A stretch of 64,000 bases of DNA from Serilophus lunatus (taxonomy: Eukaryota; Chordata; Aves; Passeriformes; Eurylaimidae), in the NCBI GenBank assembly GCA_013399895.1, contig VXBA01003096.1, positions 172,054-236,053 on the forward strand, given 5' to 3'. Of this stretch, positions 48,666 through 59,194 are shown one piece after another. The notes under the pieces are model-generated. The model was not told the DNA's origin. It did not search any database and saw only the letters and a list, made by a program, of their open reading frames with translations. How positions within the stretch are numbered: position 1 is the first letter of the stretch; every line of letters begins with the position of its first letter. A program made the position numbers and the translations under genes.

Positions 48666-51140
48666 GCCTTTTCTACTCCAGTCAAAAGTGTAATTGCTGA
48701 TAATACATCCCATCTTCACTTCTACCAATCAGTCTCCTGCAAGGAAGTTTAGATGCAACTACAGAAAACTATTATGTCGCAATGGGAAAAGCTGTATTTT
48801 CCCCTACATCATAACCCACATGGAATCAAGGTATATTTCTAACACATATGTACTACATGGTGTCAAATCAGGACACTATTAATGGGAGGATATCTTCAGC
48901 AGAATACAGAAGAAATTTTTAGTAAAGGCAGTATCTGCACACAACAGAGACTGCAAAGAAAGCAGCAAAAAGGTCACATATCTTAAGGCCATTGCTTTTA
49001 CTGAATAGCAGTTTATGGGGGAAGGACTGGATGATAAAATGTCATTTGGTGCTTAGCCAGTACAGCACTTGGCTGTGTGTTGTTCTTAAGTTGCACTATA
49101 AGGAAGACAACATAGACTGTGTGGTGGGTGTGTGAAGAATAAATCCTTCATTCTTCCCACACAAGTACGCTATAGCCCGGTACTATATCTTAAGGCAGAT
49201 TTGTTTGATGCTTTCAAGTTACACTTCCAGTTACATTTCAAGTTGAAATGACTTTTGAAATGCAATTTTAGGCTTTATGGAAAAGGCGTGCCCCTTCTGC
49301 AATATCAGTGGACTCTAAACTGTACAATATACCGACAGACTATGGGGTCTTTGATTATACAAGTAATTAAATTTAGTATTTTATTAAACTTGTAAATAAA
49401 TACATAAAGCATACAACTTCATACTTAGCTTTGATTTTTCCCAAGATTTCACTAAATCCACAATTTCCTGGTACATGAATACACTGTATTCAAGGCTGCT
49501 CTGCTTTAACCACGTAAATGAAAAGTAGCACTGTCCTACAAGAGAGAGCTGTGAAGTTCAGTTCTGGACATTATTATGATATGTGTCAAGGCTGAAGGGG
49601 GATAGCTATGATGGACTAACTTCTCAAAGAGAATCCAGAGAGGTCTCCCAGTCCTTCAGCTCCTGGAGGAGCTAGAGAGGCATCCTGAATCCAGTAAACA
49701 GCACACAATTACTTCTTCTGGTCTTATTCCTTCAGACTTAAGGCTGTAATTCCCAAAGGAACCTTAATTGGCTCAGGTCTGTATTATAAACGTATGTACA
49801 TTTTTATAATTAAACAAAAGATACAATTCAAGTTAGAATCTTCTCTTGTGAGCTTCCTTGTCTATGGTCAAGAAAGACACGTTGCAAATATGGAGTTCCT
49901 TTCTCTTTCTCCTTTTCCAGAAAAAGAAGGCAAAGGCTCACAATATAGCAACTAGATTATTTGTGTGATGCTAGCAGTAAGAAAAAAATGCTCCAAAACA
50001 AAAGATCAATGATGCTGAACACCATATAACTTTTCTTTATAATGACAGCCTTCATATGACTGGCTTCATAGAGGTTAAATTACAGAGGTTTGCTGTAATT
50101 GCACATTTTAGGAAAGATATGCAGAAGATTTTATTCTCTCTTCAAATATGAACTATAATACACTCACACTCGAGCTGTTAAAAGCACAGATCATAAAACA
50201 TAAGCACTACAAGGTGGCCTCTCTGGCTCTGCTATTATACAGTTTAGTCAGTTCATTTTTAAACATTTACATTTGTTCATCAGACATTAACACACCTTTT
50301 GCTATGCTCTACACTGTGAAGAAAATTGCATTTCTAGGACAAGGCAATGAAGTAAAACTTCATAAAACTACTCAGTCTCACAGCTGTAACTTGAAGCAAT
50401 TTTGACCTTTCATGGGAGGAGGGAAAACAGAGAGGAAGAAGGGTATGTGTATATTCATTTTAGGCCTTACAGTTTACAGAAACACAGGTTCCCAAGAGCC
50501 ATCTCAATAATGGTTTTAGTCAAATATTTATACTGCTATAACTTTATATGTTTAATGATTTTCCCCATTAAGGTTTTTGTGGTTTTGCAAGGAAAATCCA
50601 AATATTCTTGATGATTATTGGTGACTCAAAATCTCTTGTAGCAACACAATGTGTAAAATCCTTTCCAAGTGACTGTCTTTTTCACACATCTGGAAAAATT
50701 CCATTTTTTTACTTGTTAAAGCCTTACAAGGGCAGCTTATTACATAAATAAACAGAGGAATATACTCACACATGGAATGACTGAATTGTGTATAATCTTA
50801 CAAAAACAAACCCTGTCTCAATAGTCCTTTGTTTGTTGCTTTTTGGCGCTATTATTGACTCTCCTGTGTGTACTGTACAATCATTACTGCCCCCACTTTG
50901 TCCCTGACGCGCAACACATCCAGGTGGTCAGTAACAAGGCCAAGGTTTGCCTACTGCTGCAACCTTCTGCAGCAAAGTGCATCCAGGGAATGGATCTCTG
51001 ATTCTCACTTCCTTTCCAAATGGATATGAGCATTATCAATGTTCAAGATGTCACAGACATTACATTAAACAAATCTGACCAGTTGAAGCACAAGTTATTT
51101 CTTCTGAGTGACTCTACAAAGAAGGTAAGGGATGTGAATT

Positions 51141-51210
51141 ATAGAATCATAGAATAATGTAGGTTGGAAAGGACCTAAAATGTCATTGAGTCCAGCCATC
51201 TCCACAACCA
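51141..51210 (-). mobile_element. CR1 LINE 3' tail fragment, minus strand
   Basis: The plus strand shows 'atagaatcatagaataatg' (51141-51159), 'taggttggaaaggacctaaa' (51160-51179) and then 'tcattgagtccagccatctc' (51183-51202), the standard CR1 3' UTR in reverse. A very short, 5'-truncated copy. Confidence 0.88.
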
Positions 51211-53310
51211 AAAAGTACTTTCTACTGGGACACTAATTCTGTCAGATGAAAGGAGACAGTTCGTGAGCTACCACAGGGGAGGAAATATTCCCAGAAACCA
51301 GAGGAAATTCACTTTTGGAAAAATTAAAAATATTTTCTAATGTCTTGCAGACCCAACTGTGAACATCTTTTGCCACTGAGAGAAAATGTTGTCACTTTAT
51401 TCTGATCCAACAGGCACCCTGTGGGGTGATTACCTCCTGCTCAGTCCTTTTATGGGAAGGGAACTGCTGCAGCATACTCACTGATGAAACATGACCTTCC
51501 TTGGACAGGACTGCATTACAAAATCTGGTACCTTCTGGCAGCGAAAAGATTGGAGCACTCTGCAAGCATGGGATGTAGTCCCGTATGTAGAAGGTACATG
51601 ACATTATAACTATGGTGGCTGACTTGCTTTAGTTTTGGTGTATTTTTGTAATTTCAACAATTATATTTAATAGAGAAATGCAGGGAAAAAAAAGATATTA
51701 AAAGCTTTTTTTGTTACAGCTATCTATCTTAATCTGGTCCTAGAAGCAACAAAAAGGCACACAAAAAACTGAATGGTCTAATTAGATGACATTTAATGAA
51801 AACACATTTCCATTTCCATCTGTTAAAATAGATTTAATTTTTTAATGAGTCATGGTTTCTATGATACAGCTCTATCTATTCACAACAAATTGCAACAAAT
51901 ACCAGCTATACAGAGATAAAGACTTATCTTCTGCATTTTTTGAAGCTTGGAAAAGGGAAGAAATTACTTGCCATGAGTGCCTTTGGCACGGAGTTCACAA
52001 TTCCAGAACATTTCTGTGATGCTGCCACTTAAAGTGAACATAAGGTAAGAAGATTGTGCTCAAAGTTCAGTCTTATCTGCAAGTATTTATGTGTTGGTTG
52101 AAGGAATTAAGTTCCAACTGTAGTTCAGCCCAAATCTTACAAATCCAAAACTCAAAGTAATTCTTCATCTTACGTATGGGCTCCATGCTCTCTTAGGCAC
52201 AACAGTTTGGAAATGAGAGATGTCTGGCTGCAATTGCTCAAAGCTTAGGGCTCCACATGTTGGGTGGTATAGTTCTTGCTTTTCTTCTGCCCTGGGTCTG
52301 ACAAAGGAGGGAGGATGCTGTATCTGAGACATCCTATGTTTAGCTGTCTGCACAGCTCCACAGCTTCTCTGGGATCCTGGGACTCAGCAGCCCAGAGCAG
52401 CTGGTTGAGGCTAAGGACATTCACCATGTACAGCACAGTGAGGGAAAGCAGAAAAATCATGTTGCTTCATAGAAAGTTTGAGGTACCCCCACAATCGGCT
52501 AGAAATGTAGGAAGTGGATGGGAAAGTCACAAAACCAGGCATAGACACAATATTTTGAAGGAGCAAGACTTAGGCGTGTGCAACTGCAAATGCCACCTTT
52601 CATAGGCAGCTATTAACCCATGCCCTGCTGGAAACAAACCTATCAACCCCAGGGACAGGGGCAGAGTGCCTGGCAATACTCATAAACACCAGGTGGGGAG
52701 CACAGGAGCATGGGACCCAGCAAAGTAAGACATTGTTTTGCTTGTCATCAGAAAGTTAAGCCAGTTCCAAAACAGGCAACACCCACATATACTGAACTCA
52801 GTTTTCCACATTTATAGAGCTGAGTACTGAAAAAGCCTCATTTAGGGGAGAAGACAGTGAGCTATTTTGCTGAGATCTTTCAGATGTCATGATTTAAATA
52901 CATTTATCGTATTAACCCAGCTCTACTTCTCCGGGTTGTGTGCTGCAAACAGTCCCTCCACACACAGACCCACATGAATCTTGCCATTACAATTAGTCAC
53001 AGTTCTCATTTTATGTTTGGTGTTCAACTATTATGTTATGTCCTTCACTTATTGCTGTAGGCTGTGAGTCTAGAATAAAGCAAGAATGGAGGTGGGGTTC
53101 CAAAGCAGGAATGGGAGAAGGACAGAAAAGAAGGAAATTGCAGACATTAGCAACTACAAAATTTCCTCTGGAGGCTTGACATTTCAAGTAGAAATAATCC
53201 AGTGCCATGACAGTGACGACAGTATAGTAGAGACACACTCAAGCCAACTTTAAAGTTACTATCAGCACCCTCAGAACGATGGAAACTGAGGCTGGTTACA
53301 AAATCTGTAA
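51211..53310. other. AT-rich stretch, nothing recognised
   Basis: About 2.1 kb with no gene or repeat recognised. ORFs up to 109 codons (52276-52605 plus) overlap opposite-strand frames and have no motif. Confidence 0.55.
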
Positions 53311-53368
53311 AAGACATTTAAGATCATTGAGTCCGAGTGTAAACCTAGCGCTATCAAGTCCACTCATC
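53311..53368 (-). mobile_element. CR1 LINE scrap, minus strand
   Basis: The plus strand reads 'aagacatttaagatcattga' (53311-53330) and 'gtccgagtgtaaacctagcg' (53331-53350), then 'ctatcaagtccactcat'. This matches the CR1 3' UTR block (ttaagatcattgagtcc) of one subfamily in reverse. The terminal 'tagaatcatagaat' tail is missing, so this is a decayed or internally cut copy. Confidence 0.65.
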
Positions 53369-53711
53369 TTTTAGCAGCATACTTATGATAATCTTTCTTC
53401 CCTAACATTTACTTTAACTGAGTGAAATAAGCTATCAGTAAGAGTACAGTTTTTCCCAGCAGAAGTACAGGAGCTTTTATTAAATCAACTGTGTGCTGTG
53501 CACTTAAAAACCCCTCAGCATAAGCCTTGCTTACAGTAAACCACCCGTAGCTTCATGTCAGCAAAACACGCAAGAAAAAAGTCATGCTAGATAACTCTAC
53601 CTAAGAGTCTCTCCTGATTTTGTTACCCAAACAAAAACCAAAACAAATCCCTCCCTCTATTCTCCTCCCCTTCCCTCCTACGTTAAAAGAGAAGCAGCAG
53701 CCTGCACAGGC

Positions 53712-53820
53712 TATAAAAATTCCCAGTCTTTTCGCAGCCTCAGTCCCCAAGGGCCAGTGGAGGAGCCAGCTCCCCACTAACCTCCTGCCAAAGAAACGCC
53801 CCCATCCCTTGCAAGTGAGT
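53712..53820 (+). promoter_or_regulatory. TATA box followed by consensus splice donor in a GC-richer patch
   Basis: TATAAAA at 53712-53718 lies in a GC-richer unique patch (about 53640-54000) that stands out from the AT-rich flanks. About 70 bases below the expected start (around 53743) a strong donor CAA|GTGAGT occurs at 53812-53820. No ATG lies between, so the arrangement would be a short non-coding first exon followed by an intron. I see no CR1 or LTR text in the patch. This is inference from two short motifs plus composition. A minus-strand 88-codon ORF covers the same patch (53740-54006) and has no motif. Confidence 0.22.
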
Positions 53821-54006
53821 CATTTTCATGGGGCTCCCTAGGGTGCTCCAGGCTGTGTTCGCACAGAAATCCCCCTCCGCTGCCCCGGGCTTTCCACCTG
53901 TGAGGAGGTGGCCCGTGGGAGATCGGGGCAGCTTTCGGTTACCTCCCCGCCTGCCAGATGCAGGGTGGAGTCTCTCGCTCTCCAACATCGTATGATGCCA
54001 AAGCAT

Positions 54007-55082
54007 TTTTTTCCCCCTTTAACTAAAAAGTAAAAATCCTCTGCGTTTACATTTCAAGAACTTTTAATTCCCCTTCCCAGGCTTCACAAGTTGTATCAAA
54101 CTGCTGAAGTTTTCTCTCTCACTGTGGTTGATTAGAAAACCTTTTGTGCTGCTTGTTTAGATTTTTTAATGGGAAAACACAGTTCTTTAAAAATCAAAAT
54201 GCAGTTTGTGAAATCATTGCAGTTATGTTTGAATCTCCTTTTGAAAGTGGACCAGGAATAAATAGTCTGACACAGCTGAAATCTCTGTCTCATTTCAGCA
54301 TTTTTTATGATGAATCTCTTGAGTATTCCCTTCAAAATAAGTTTGTGTTTATGACTTCAGTTTAATATGTTATATACGCTTCTACCAAAAAAAATCCCAA
54401 ATCAAAATGAAACACTTTGGTCAATACAACAATATTCATATCCAATTTCTTTTCAACAGAGTTTCAAAACTTGTGCTTTCGTGAATTGACAAAAAAATTT
54501 TATTACAGAGTTAAAAAAATGCATATTATGTTCATACGCCATGTGAGGAGAGTGCTTGGGCAATGCCCATTTTTTAAAGCTCCGTTTGTAGAAAACCACC
54601 TGTGATTGTCTGCCTGTGGCGGCAACCACCCAACACAGGAATTTGTATGACACAATCTGTGATATTTGCTTTGCACCCTTTCTCCATCAATGCTGATCTC
54701 CAGGATTTAGTGCTTTGTAACTTTCAGCATTACATCCCTGAATTTGCAGGCCCTGACCATATGTGCACTAACCTGAGATGGATGATCATGCCCTGAGTGA
54801 GGATGCTGGAGCTGACAAGAATAAACAAATTGGAAAAGAGTGCTGGTCAAAAGCAGTGCTTTGAGGAAATAAATCCATTATAAACATCAGAGGACAAGGG
54901 CATTTCTTAAGTCCCTCTCTACTCTGCAGTAGCCTTGGATAGCTGCTTTCCCTACTAGATGATGTTACCTTGCTTGGAGGATGCATGCCTTGAACTCTGC
55001 TGAATAGAGGGGAAACTACATGCTATCTTTCATGAAGTAAAATGTGAGTAGCAGCATTACATTTTTGCAGCTTTATGGGTAT
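54007..55082. other. AT-rich stretch, nothing recognised
   Basis: About 1.1 kb with only short overlapping ORFs, none with a motif. Confidence 0.55.
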
Positions 55083-55289
55083 TAGAAAGAAATTATTGTC
55101 TGTGAGGATGATGAGGCACTGGAACAGGTTGCCCAGAGAAGCTGTGGATGCCTCATCCCTGAAAGGGTTTAAGGCCAGACTGGATGAAGCCCTGAGCAAG
55201 CTTGTATAGTGAAAGGTGTCCCTGACCATGGCAGGAGAGTTGGAACTAGATGATCTTTAAAGGACATTTCCAGTCCAACCATTCTATGT
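55083..55289 (+). mobile_element. CR1 LINE 3' fragment, plus strand
   Basis: Reads 'gaggcactggaacaggttgc' (55112-55131), 'ccagagaagctgtggatgcc' (55133-55152) and 'tttaaggccagactggatga' (55168-55187). It then has 'gttggaactagatgatcttt' (55239-55258) and ends 'ccagtccaaccattctatg'. This is the CR1 ORF2 end and 3' UTR in forward orientation, 5'-truncated. The matching minus-strand frame is only a shadow of it. Confidence 0.92.
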
Positions 55290-55540
55290 TTTTAATACTG
55301 ACCTGTTCTCCTGATGCTGGCATAAAATTCAGCAGAAAGTCTGTGAAGTAATCTGTGTGTGATCACATCCTGAGATCTATCCAGAGTCATGGAACTTGAA
55401 CTGTACAGGTCTTGTGGTAACGATGGGGAAGTCACAAATGCCAGTAAAATTTATCTCAATTCTCCTTTGGAGTTCATTAATATCAACTCTCTGATACACA
55501 AGTGGTTGCCTCCCCATTGATCTTACCAAACCCTGCTTTC

Positions 55541-55634
55541 ATAGAATCACAGATTCAATTAGGCTGGAAAAAACCTTTGAGTTAGTCAAGTTCAAACTAT
55601 GACCCAACCAACACCACCACCATTTTACCTAGTC
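55541..55634 (-). mobile_element. CR1 LINE 3' tail fragment, minus strand
   Basis: The plus strand shows 'atagaatcacagattcaatt' (55541-55560) and 'aggctggaaaaaacctttga' (55561-55580). Then come 'caaactatgacccaaccaac' and 'accaccac'. This is a CR1 3' UTR in reverse, of the 'atgacccaacaccacca' subfamily. It is about 250 bases from the plus-strand copy, so two separate insertions. Confidence 0.88.
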
Positions 55635-55921
55635 CAGAGAAAAAGGATGGGAAGTTCATTCTAAACTTGGGGGTTTTTTAGAGGATGAGAGTGTTTAGGA
55701 TTAAAATCTAAATTGTTTTGATACATAGATATGTGGAGAGTTTTTGAATGGCCACAGAATTCAATTTCATAGAAGTTTTAGCAACACTGGAGAAATTATA
55801 TCTCTAATCGAACTAAATCATCAGTTTTGCTTCACAAAGCCACATTTTATTGTGTATGAATAGCAGGAAAACCCTCAATGAGCTCTCCAAGCAGGAAGTG
55901 TCCTGAGAGAGAGAGATGTTG

Positions 55922-55958
55922 TGACTCATCTCCGTGGCAACTGAGGCTGATGACGTGA
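55922..55958 (+). promoter_or_regulatory. Clustered AP-1, X-box-like and CRE-like motifs
   Basis: Within 37 bases: TGACTCA (perfect AP-1 core, 55922-55928), atctccgtggcaac (55928-55941, a 12-of-14 match by eye to the RFX X-box) and TGACGTGA (55951-55958, one base from a full CRE). The flanks are AT-rich and repeat-free. AP-1, RFX and CREB-type sites together are common in vertebrate enhancers and promoters. No function can be shown from sequence alone. Confidence 0.2.
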
Positions 55959-57628
55959 GTGGACGCTCTGGATTATTCTTGTTTAGCAACAAGTGTGCAG
56001 TTCATAAATACATGTTTAGTGAGTAAAGTGTTACAAAGACAATGATCAATTGTCTCAAGATCCTTATCCATCAAATTAGCCATTAAACTTGTGGGTGACA
56101 GAGATTATTGGAAATAAACATAATTAATAACAGGAGCCTTTAAACAGAAGGAAGTTATAGTATCCCTAAATGATTTTTTTTTTTTCTGGAAGAAATAAGA
56201 GGTTACTTCAGCTGTTCTTTATTTTTTAGAATGCAGCCTGCATTGACAAGTGTTAAAATCATTGCCTATGCAATGACTTTATCCTGGGTTATGATAGAGA
56301 TGTGTTATGGGAACCCATGTCCACTACCATCTGTCAGCAGAAGGTAGAAACTGTTTGTTTTGAAGCATTGGAATATTTTTCACAATTTCTTGAACTTTAC
56401 TCAAATAGTTGGAGCCCCATTGTGCTCTCAGGCCAGAATAGACATTTCACAAGCAGCAATAGTCATCAAGGTTCTTCATTAAGTATGGAAAATGCATATT
56501 GTGATAATGATGGGGTTTTTACAGATCCTTTCTAGGTAAAGATGAAGTAATGCCCCTGCTATGTAGCAATTAAAAATTATTTTCTTCATTTGTCCTTGTA
56601 GAACAGGTTAGTTCCTGTATTAAAAGGACTCACACTCCTATCTCATGCATCCCACCTGTAAGTCCAAATGTTCAATGCTTTCAGAATATGAGATGCTTTA
56701 GTAACTTGGACCAAAAATCAGGAGGCATTCAAACACATAAATTTGAAAATCTTGGCATTATATTGGGTATTTGTGCCTGCTTATCCAATTAAATTCCCAT
56801 TATGTGTACAGCTACCAAATGGACTGTCAGAACTTGTGCTTGTGCTCCTGTCATTGTCTTCTTGTCAATTTAGAGAGTGCAAGCTTCATAAATCGGCTAC
56901 TTCTCTCTCCACACACACACACACACACACACTCACACACACATACACACACAGAAGTTTGTTAAATTTATGAGATACTTTTCCCCTGAAAGTTAAAATT
57001 TTGTAATGATCTAGAAGACCTACTGAGGTACCTTCCAATTCAAACTATTCTCCAATTGTCTTATCCTAATCACATGGGAGTTTTGTCCTTTCCTTTCCTT
57101 TTTGTACTATTTACTCACTTGCAGCAGGCATAGGAAAGAATTCTTCCAGCTTTCTACTGGTGTAAGGCTGAGCTTACCAGGGTCCCACAGGCTCCAGCTG
57201 GCTCTTGAACTTTGTATGAATCTGAACAACTTTCTGCATGTTGAAGCAATTTTCAGCTTTTATGCAGATAAAAATTTTGACATCAGCTGGCCATCCCTAT
57301 CAATGGCATCTTCATCTATTTGTGGCACTGATTTTATGCCTGAGTGTCTCTGCTGAAAGTCAAGATCTACTGACCTGATCTTGGACAAGCAACGATCAGA
57401 CAGGAATCTCTCCTCAAGAAATTACAAGCTAAATGTAAGACTAGAGACAATAAATAGAAAGAAAGAGTGAGACAGCATTGACAGAGAGACAGGTATAATC
57501 GATGATCTTAGCAGTCTAGAAGCTCAAATAGTGTGAAAGTATTGATGAATTTAACTTGCAGGAGTTTACAAGAGCACTTCCTGAGACTAGAAGTAAGCTC
57601 GAGCTAAAAGCACTGAAGGCTCCTCTTG
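55959..57628. other. AT-rich stretch, no gene seen
   Basis: About 1.7 kb. Contains the CA repeat at 56909-56953 and otherwise nothing recognised. ORFs are under 85 codons. Confidence 0.55.
56909..56953. repeat. (CA)n dinucleotide microsatellite
   Basis: About 22 CA units with two single-base interruptions (actc, acat). The Thr/His-repeat ORFs over it are artefacts. Confidence 0.95.
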
Positions 57629-57633
57629 ATGTT
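57629..57633. repeat. Target-site duplication, left copy (ATGTT)
   Basis: Five bases immediately before the TGTTATGGG terminus of the solo LTR; identical to 59190-59194. Confidence 0.88.
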
Positions 57634-59189
57634 TGTTATGGGTTTGAAATGGGATTTTTCTGGGGAAGGGTGGAAATGTTTGGATTGTTCACTTGTTAGA
57701 CAAAACCAGCTTTTTTAGACATGAAGGGAAGCCAAAGTCTCGGAATCTGCGGAGCTTCTCCTGCCTGTCTTCTGCAGCCAGGCAGAGGACCTGGTGGCAG
57801 TGGAGTGGCATGTGGATGGAGCCATCCCCCTCCTCACTTACCTTTGTAACAGGGGGACTGGGAGCTCAGCATGCTGGTAGCCCTGTGCTGCTGGCGCTGA
57901 GCCCCGGTTTCCTATCGTCTTGGTTGTGAGTGGGATGCAGCGCTGGCAGGATGAAGTGATGAAGTGGTGGCTGAGCGACAGAGTGGGGCAGCTCCAGGCG
58001 ACATTGGGAGCAAGGAGGCGGCTGGCCAGCAGAGCGGCACGTGCGGTGCGATCTCGGCGCTGCTGGGCTGTGGCTACTCTTACCACCCCTGCTCTGGGTT
58101 GGAGTGGGATGCCAGCACTGGCCCTTCTCCTGCCTGCCGGGAGGCCATGGCTGTTGTTCTGGCTGTCCTTCCGAGCGTGGCGGGCACTGGGGTCACCCCT
58201 GCTTGCTCCTCCCACGGTGGGTCCCGGCAGTGGTGGGGACAGCTGGCAGGACCCTCATTGCCGCCGCCCCAGCTCCAGGTGACGGTGGTGGTGGAGCTGC
58301 CCCCAGCAGGGGTGGCCGCAGTCCCACAGCCCCTTCTGAGGGGTTGGAGTGGGTAGCCCCGCAGCAGTTGCTCCAGATGGCCATGAGTGTCACTGCCGCC
58401 CTGGGGATCCCTCTTGGGGGTCCCTGCAAGCAGCAAGTGCTCCATGGGTGGTGCCAGTGGCCCTGGGAGTGCCCCTGCAGCTAGGGGCAATGGCAGCCGC
58501 CAGGCCCTGGGCCCAGACCGCGTGGTTTTTGGCGGGAACCACCATTTTGCTTAGAATGGAGATCTCGGAAAAGGGCAGAGCCCAACACCACTGGCCAATG
58601 GGAGGACAGCCTGGCCGGGAAGAAGACACCGAATTCCTGCAGGACTTCCAGGGCATAAAAGCCACGGACACAGAGGTCTTGCCTCTCTTTTGGCTTTCTC
58701 CTGAGCTGAGAGATGCACGGCTTCCCTCCTCCCAGCTCCCTGACCATGTGGCTCACTTCCCCTCACCTCCCTCAGCATGGGCAGCAGTGTGGCGTCATTG
58801 GAGCTCCAAGTGTGGCACTCGGAGACCACCAGCCAAAACACAAGTGGTATCTGTCCCCTTGGGCGTCCCTGGGGAGGGGAGGGAGGGGGCGCACTTTTCA
58901 CTTTTTTGTCTTGCAGGGGGCTCTGAGGGCCGTGAGATTACCATCATCGAGGTGGCTTTCCTTTCCTTCCCCCTGCTCCTCAGCCCACCAGCTGGCTTTG
59001 AGGAGCAGTTTGGGTTTTTTCTTTCACTGCGCAACATTGTCAGGTTTTATATTGTGTGTGTGTGTGTATTTTGTTTAGTGTCTGGGGATTCTAGAAGGTC
59101 TTCAGAGGCCTAGAAAAACTTGTTGCTTTCTGTTGAATCTACTCAGTCTTCCGTCACTGATGCGTCCCCTAGTGGTTCAAGACACCACA
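57634..59189 (+). mobile_element. Solo LTR, copy B (1,556 bp) with 5-bp TSD
   Basis: Same family as the minus-strand LTR at 18039-19411, here on the plus strand. It starts TGTTATGGGTTTG and ends GGTTCAAGACACCACA, flanked by ATGTT on both sides. Aligned by eye to copy A, the shared blocks are the 5' start (GGGTTTGA), 'ggaaccaccatttt', the promoter block 'ctggccaatgggaggacag', 'ggaagaagacaccga', 'cttttcacttttttgt', and the 3' end 'cagtcttccgtca'. It is about 180 bp longer than copy A. A GT run at 59052-59067 has grown near the 3' end. ORFs of up to 254 codons on the plus strand overlap frames of up to 136 codons on the minus strand, carry no retroviral motif and come from GC-richness. No internal proviral region is present. 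Confidence 0.9.
58604..58661 (+). promoter_or_regulatory. LTR core promoter, copy B
   Basis: CCAAT at 58604-58608 and a TATA-like cataaaag at 58654-58661, about 46 bases apart, the usual spacing. Transcription would be expected near 58685-58690. The same block is present in copy A, where the CCAAT has decayed to ccagt, so copy B is the better-preserved promoter. Confidence 0.6.
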
Positions 59190-59194
59190 ATGTT
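59190..59194. repeat. Target-site duplication, right copy (ATGTT)
   Basis: Five bases immediately after the ...CACCACA terminus of the solo LTR; identical to 57629-57633. Confidence 0.88.

Larger units (their letters stand above)
35891..51140. other. Large AT-rich desert, no gene seen
   Basis: About 15 kb without a recognised gene or mobile element. Low-complexity runs include a long T tract at 41718-41743. The items I judged worth naming are the ORF at 37097-37591, the exon-like segment at 40300-40351 and the CpG-retaining segment at 48308-48665, each listed separately. Other ORFs of 80-130 codons (40300-40683 minus, 42074-42403 plus, 44051-44440 plus) show no motif. Confidence 0.5.

Noticed and set aside
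56743..56973. ORFs with Thr/His repeats
   Set aside because: Produced by the CA microsatellite.
58349..59113. 254-codon plus-strand ORF
   Set aside because: It lies wholly inside solo LTR copy B, crosses the LTR promoter and R region, overlaps minus-strand ORFs of up to 136 codons, and has no retroviral or other motif. GC-rich DNA has few stop codons.
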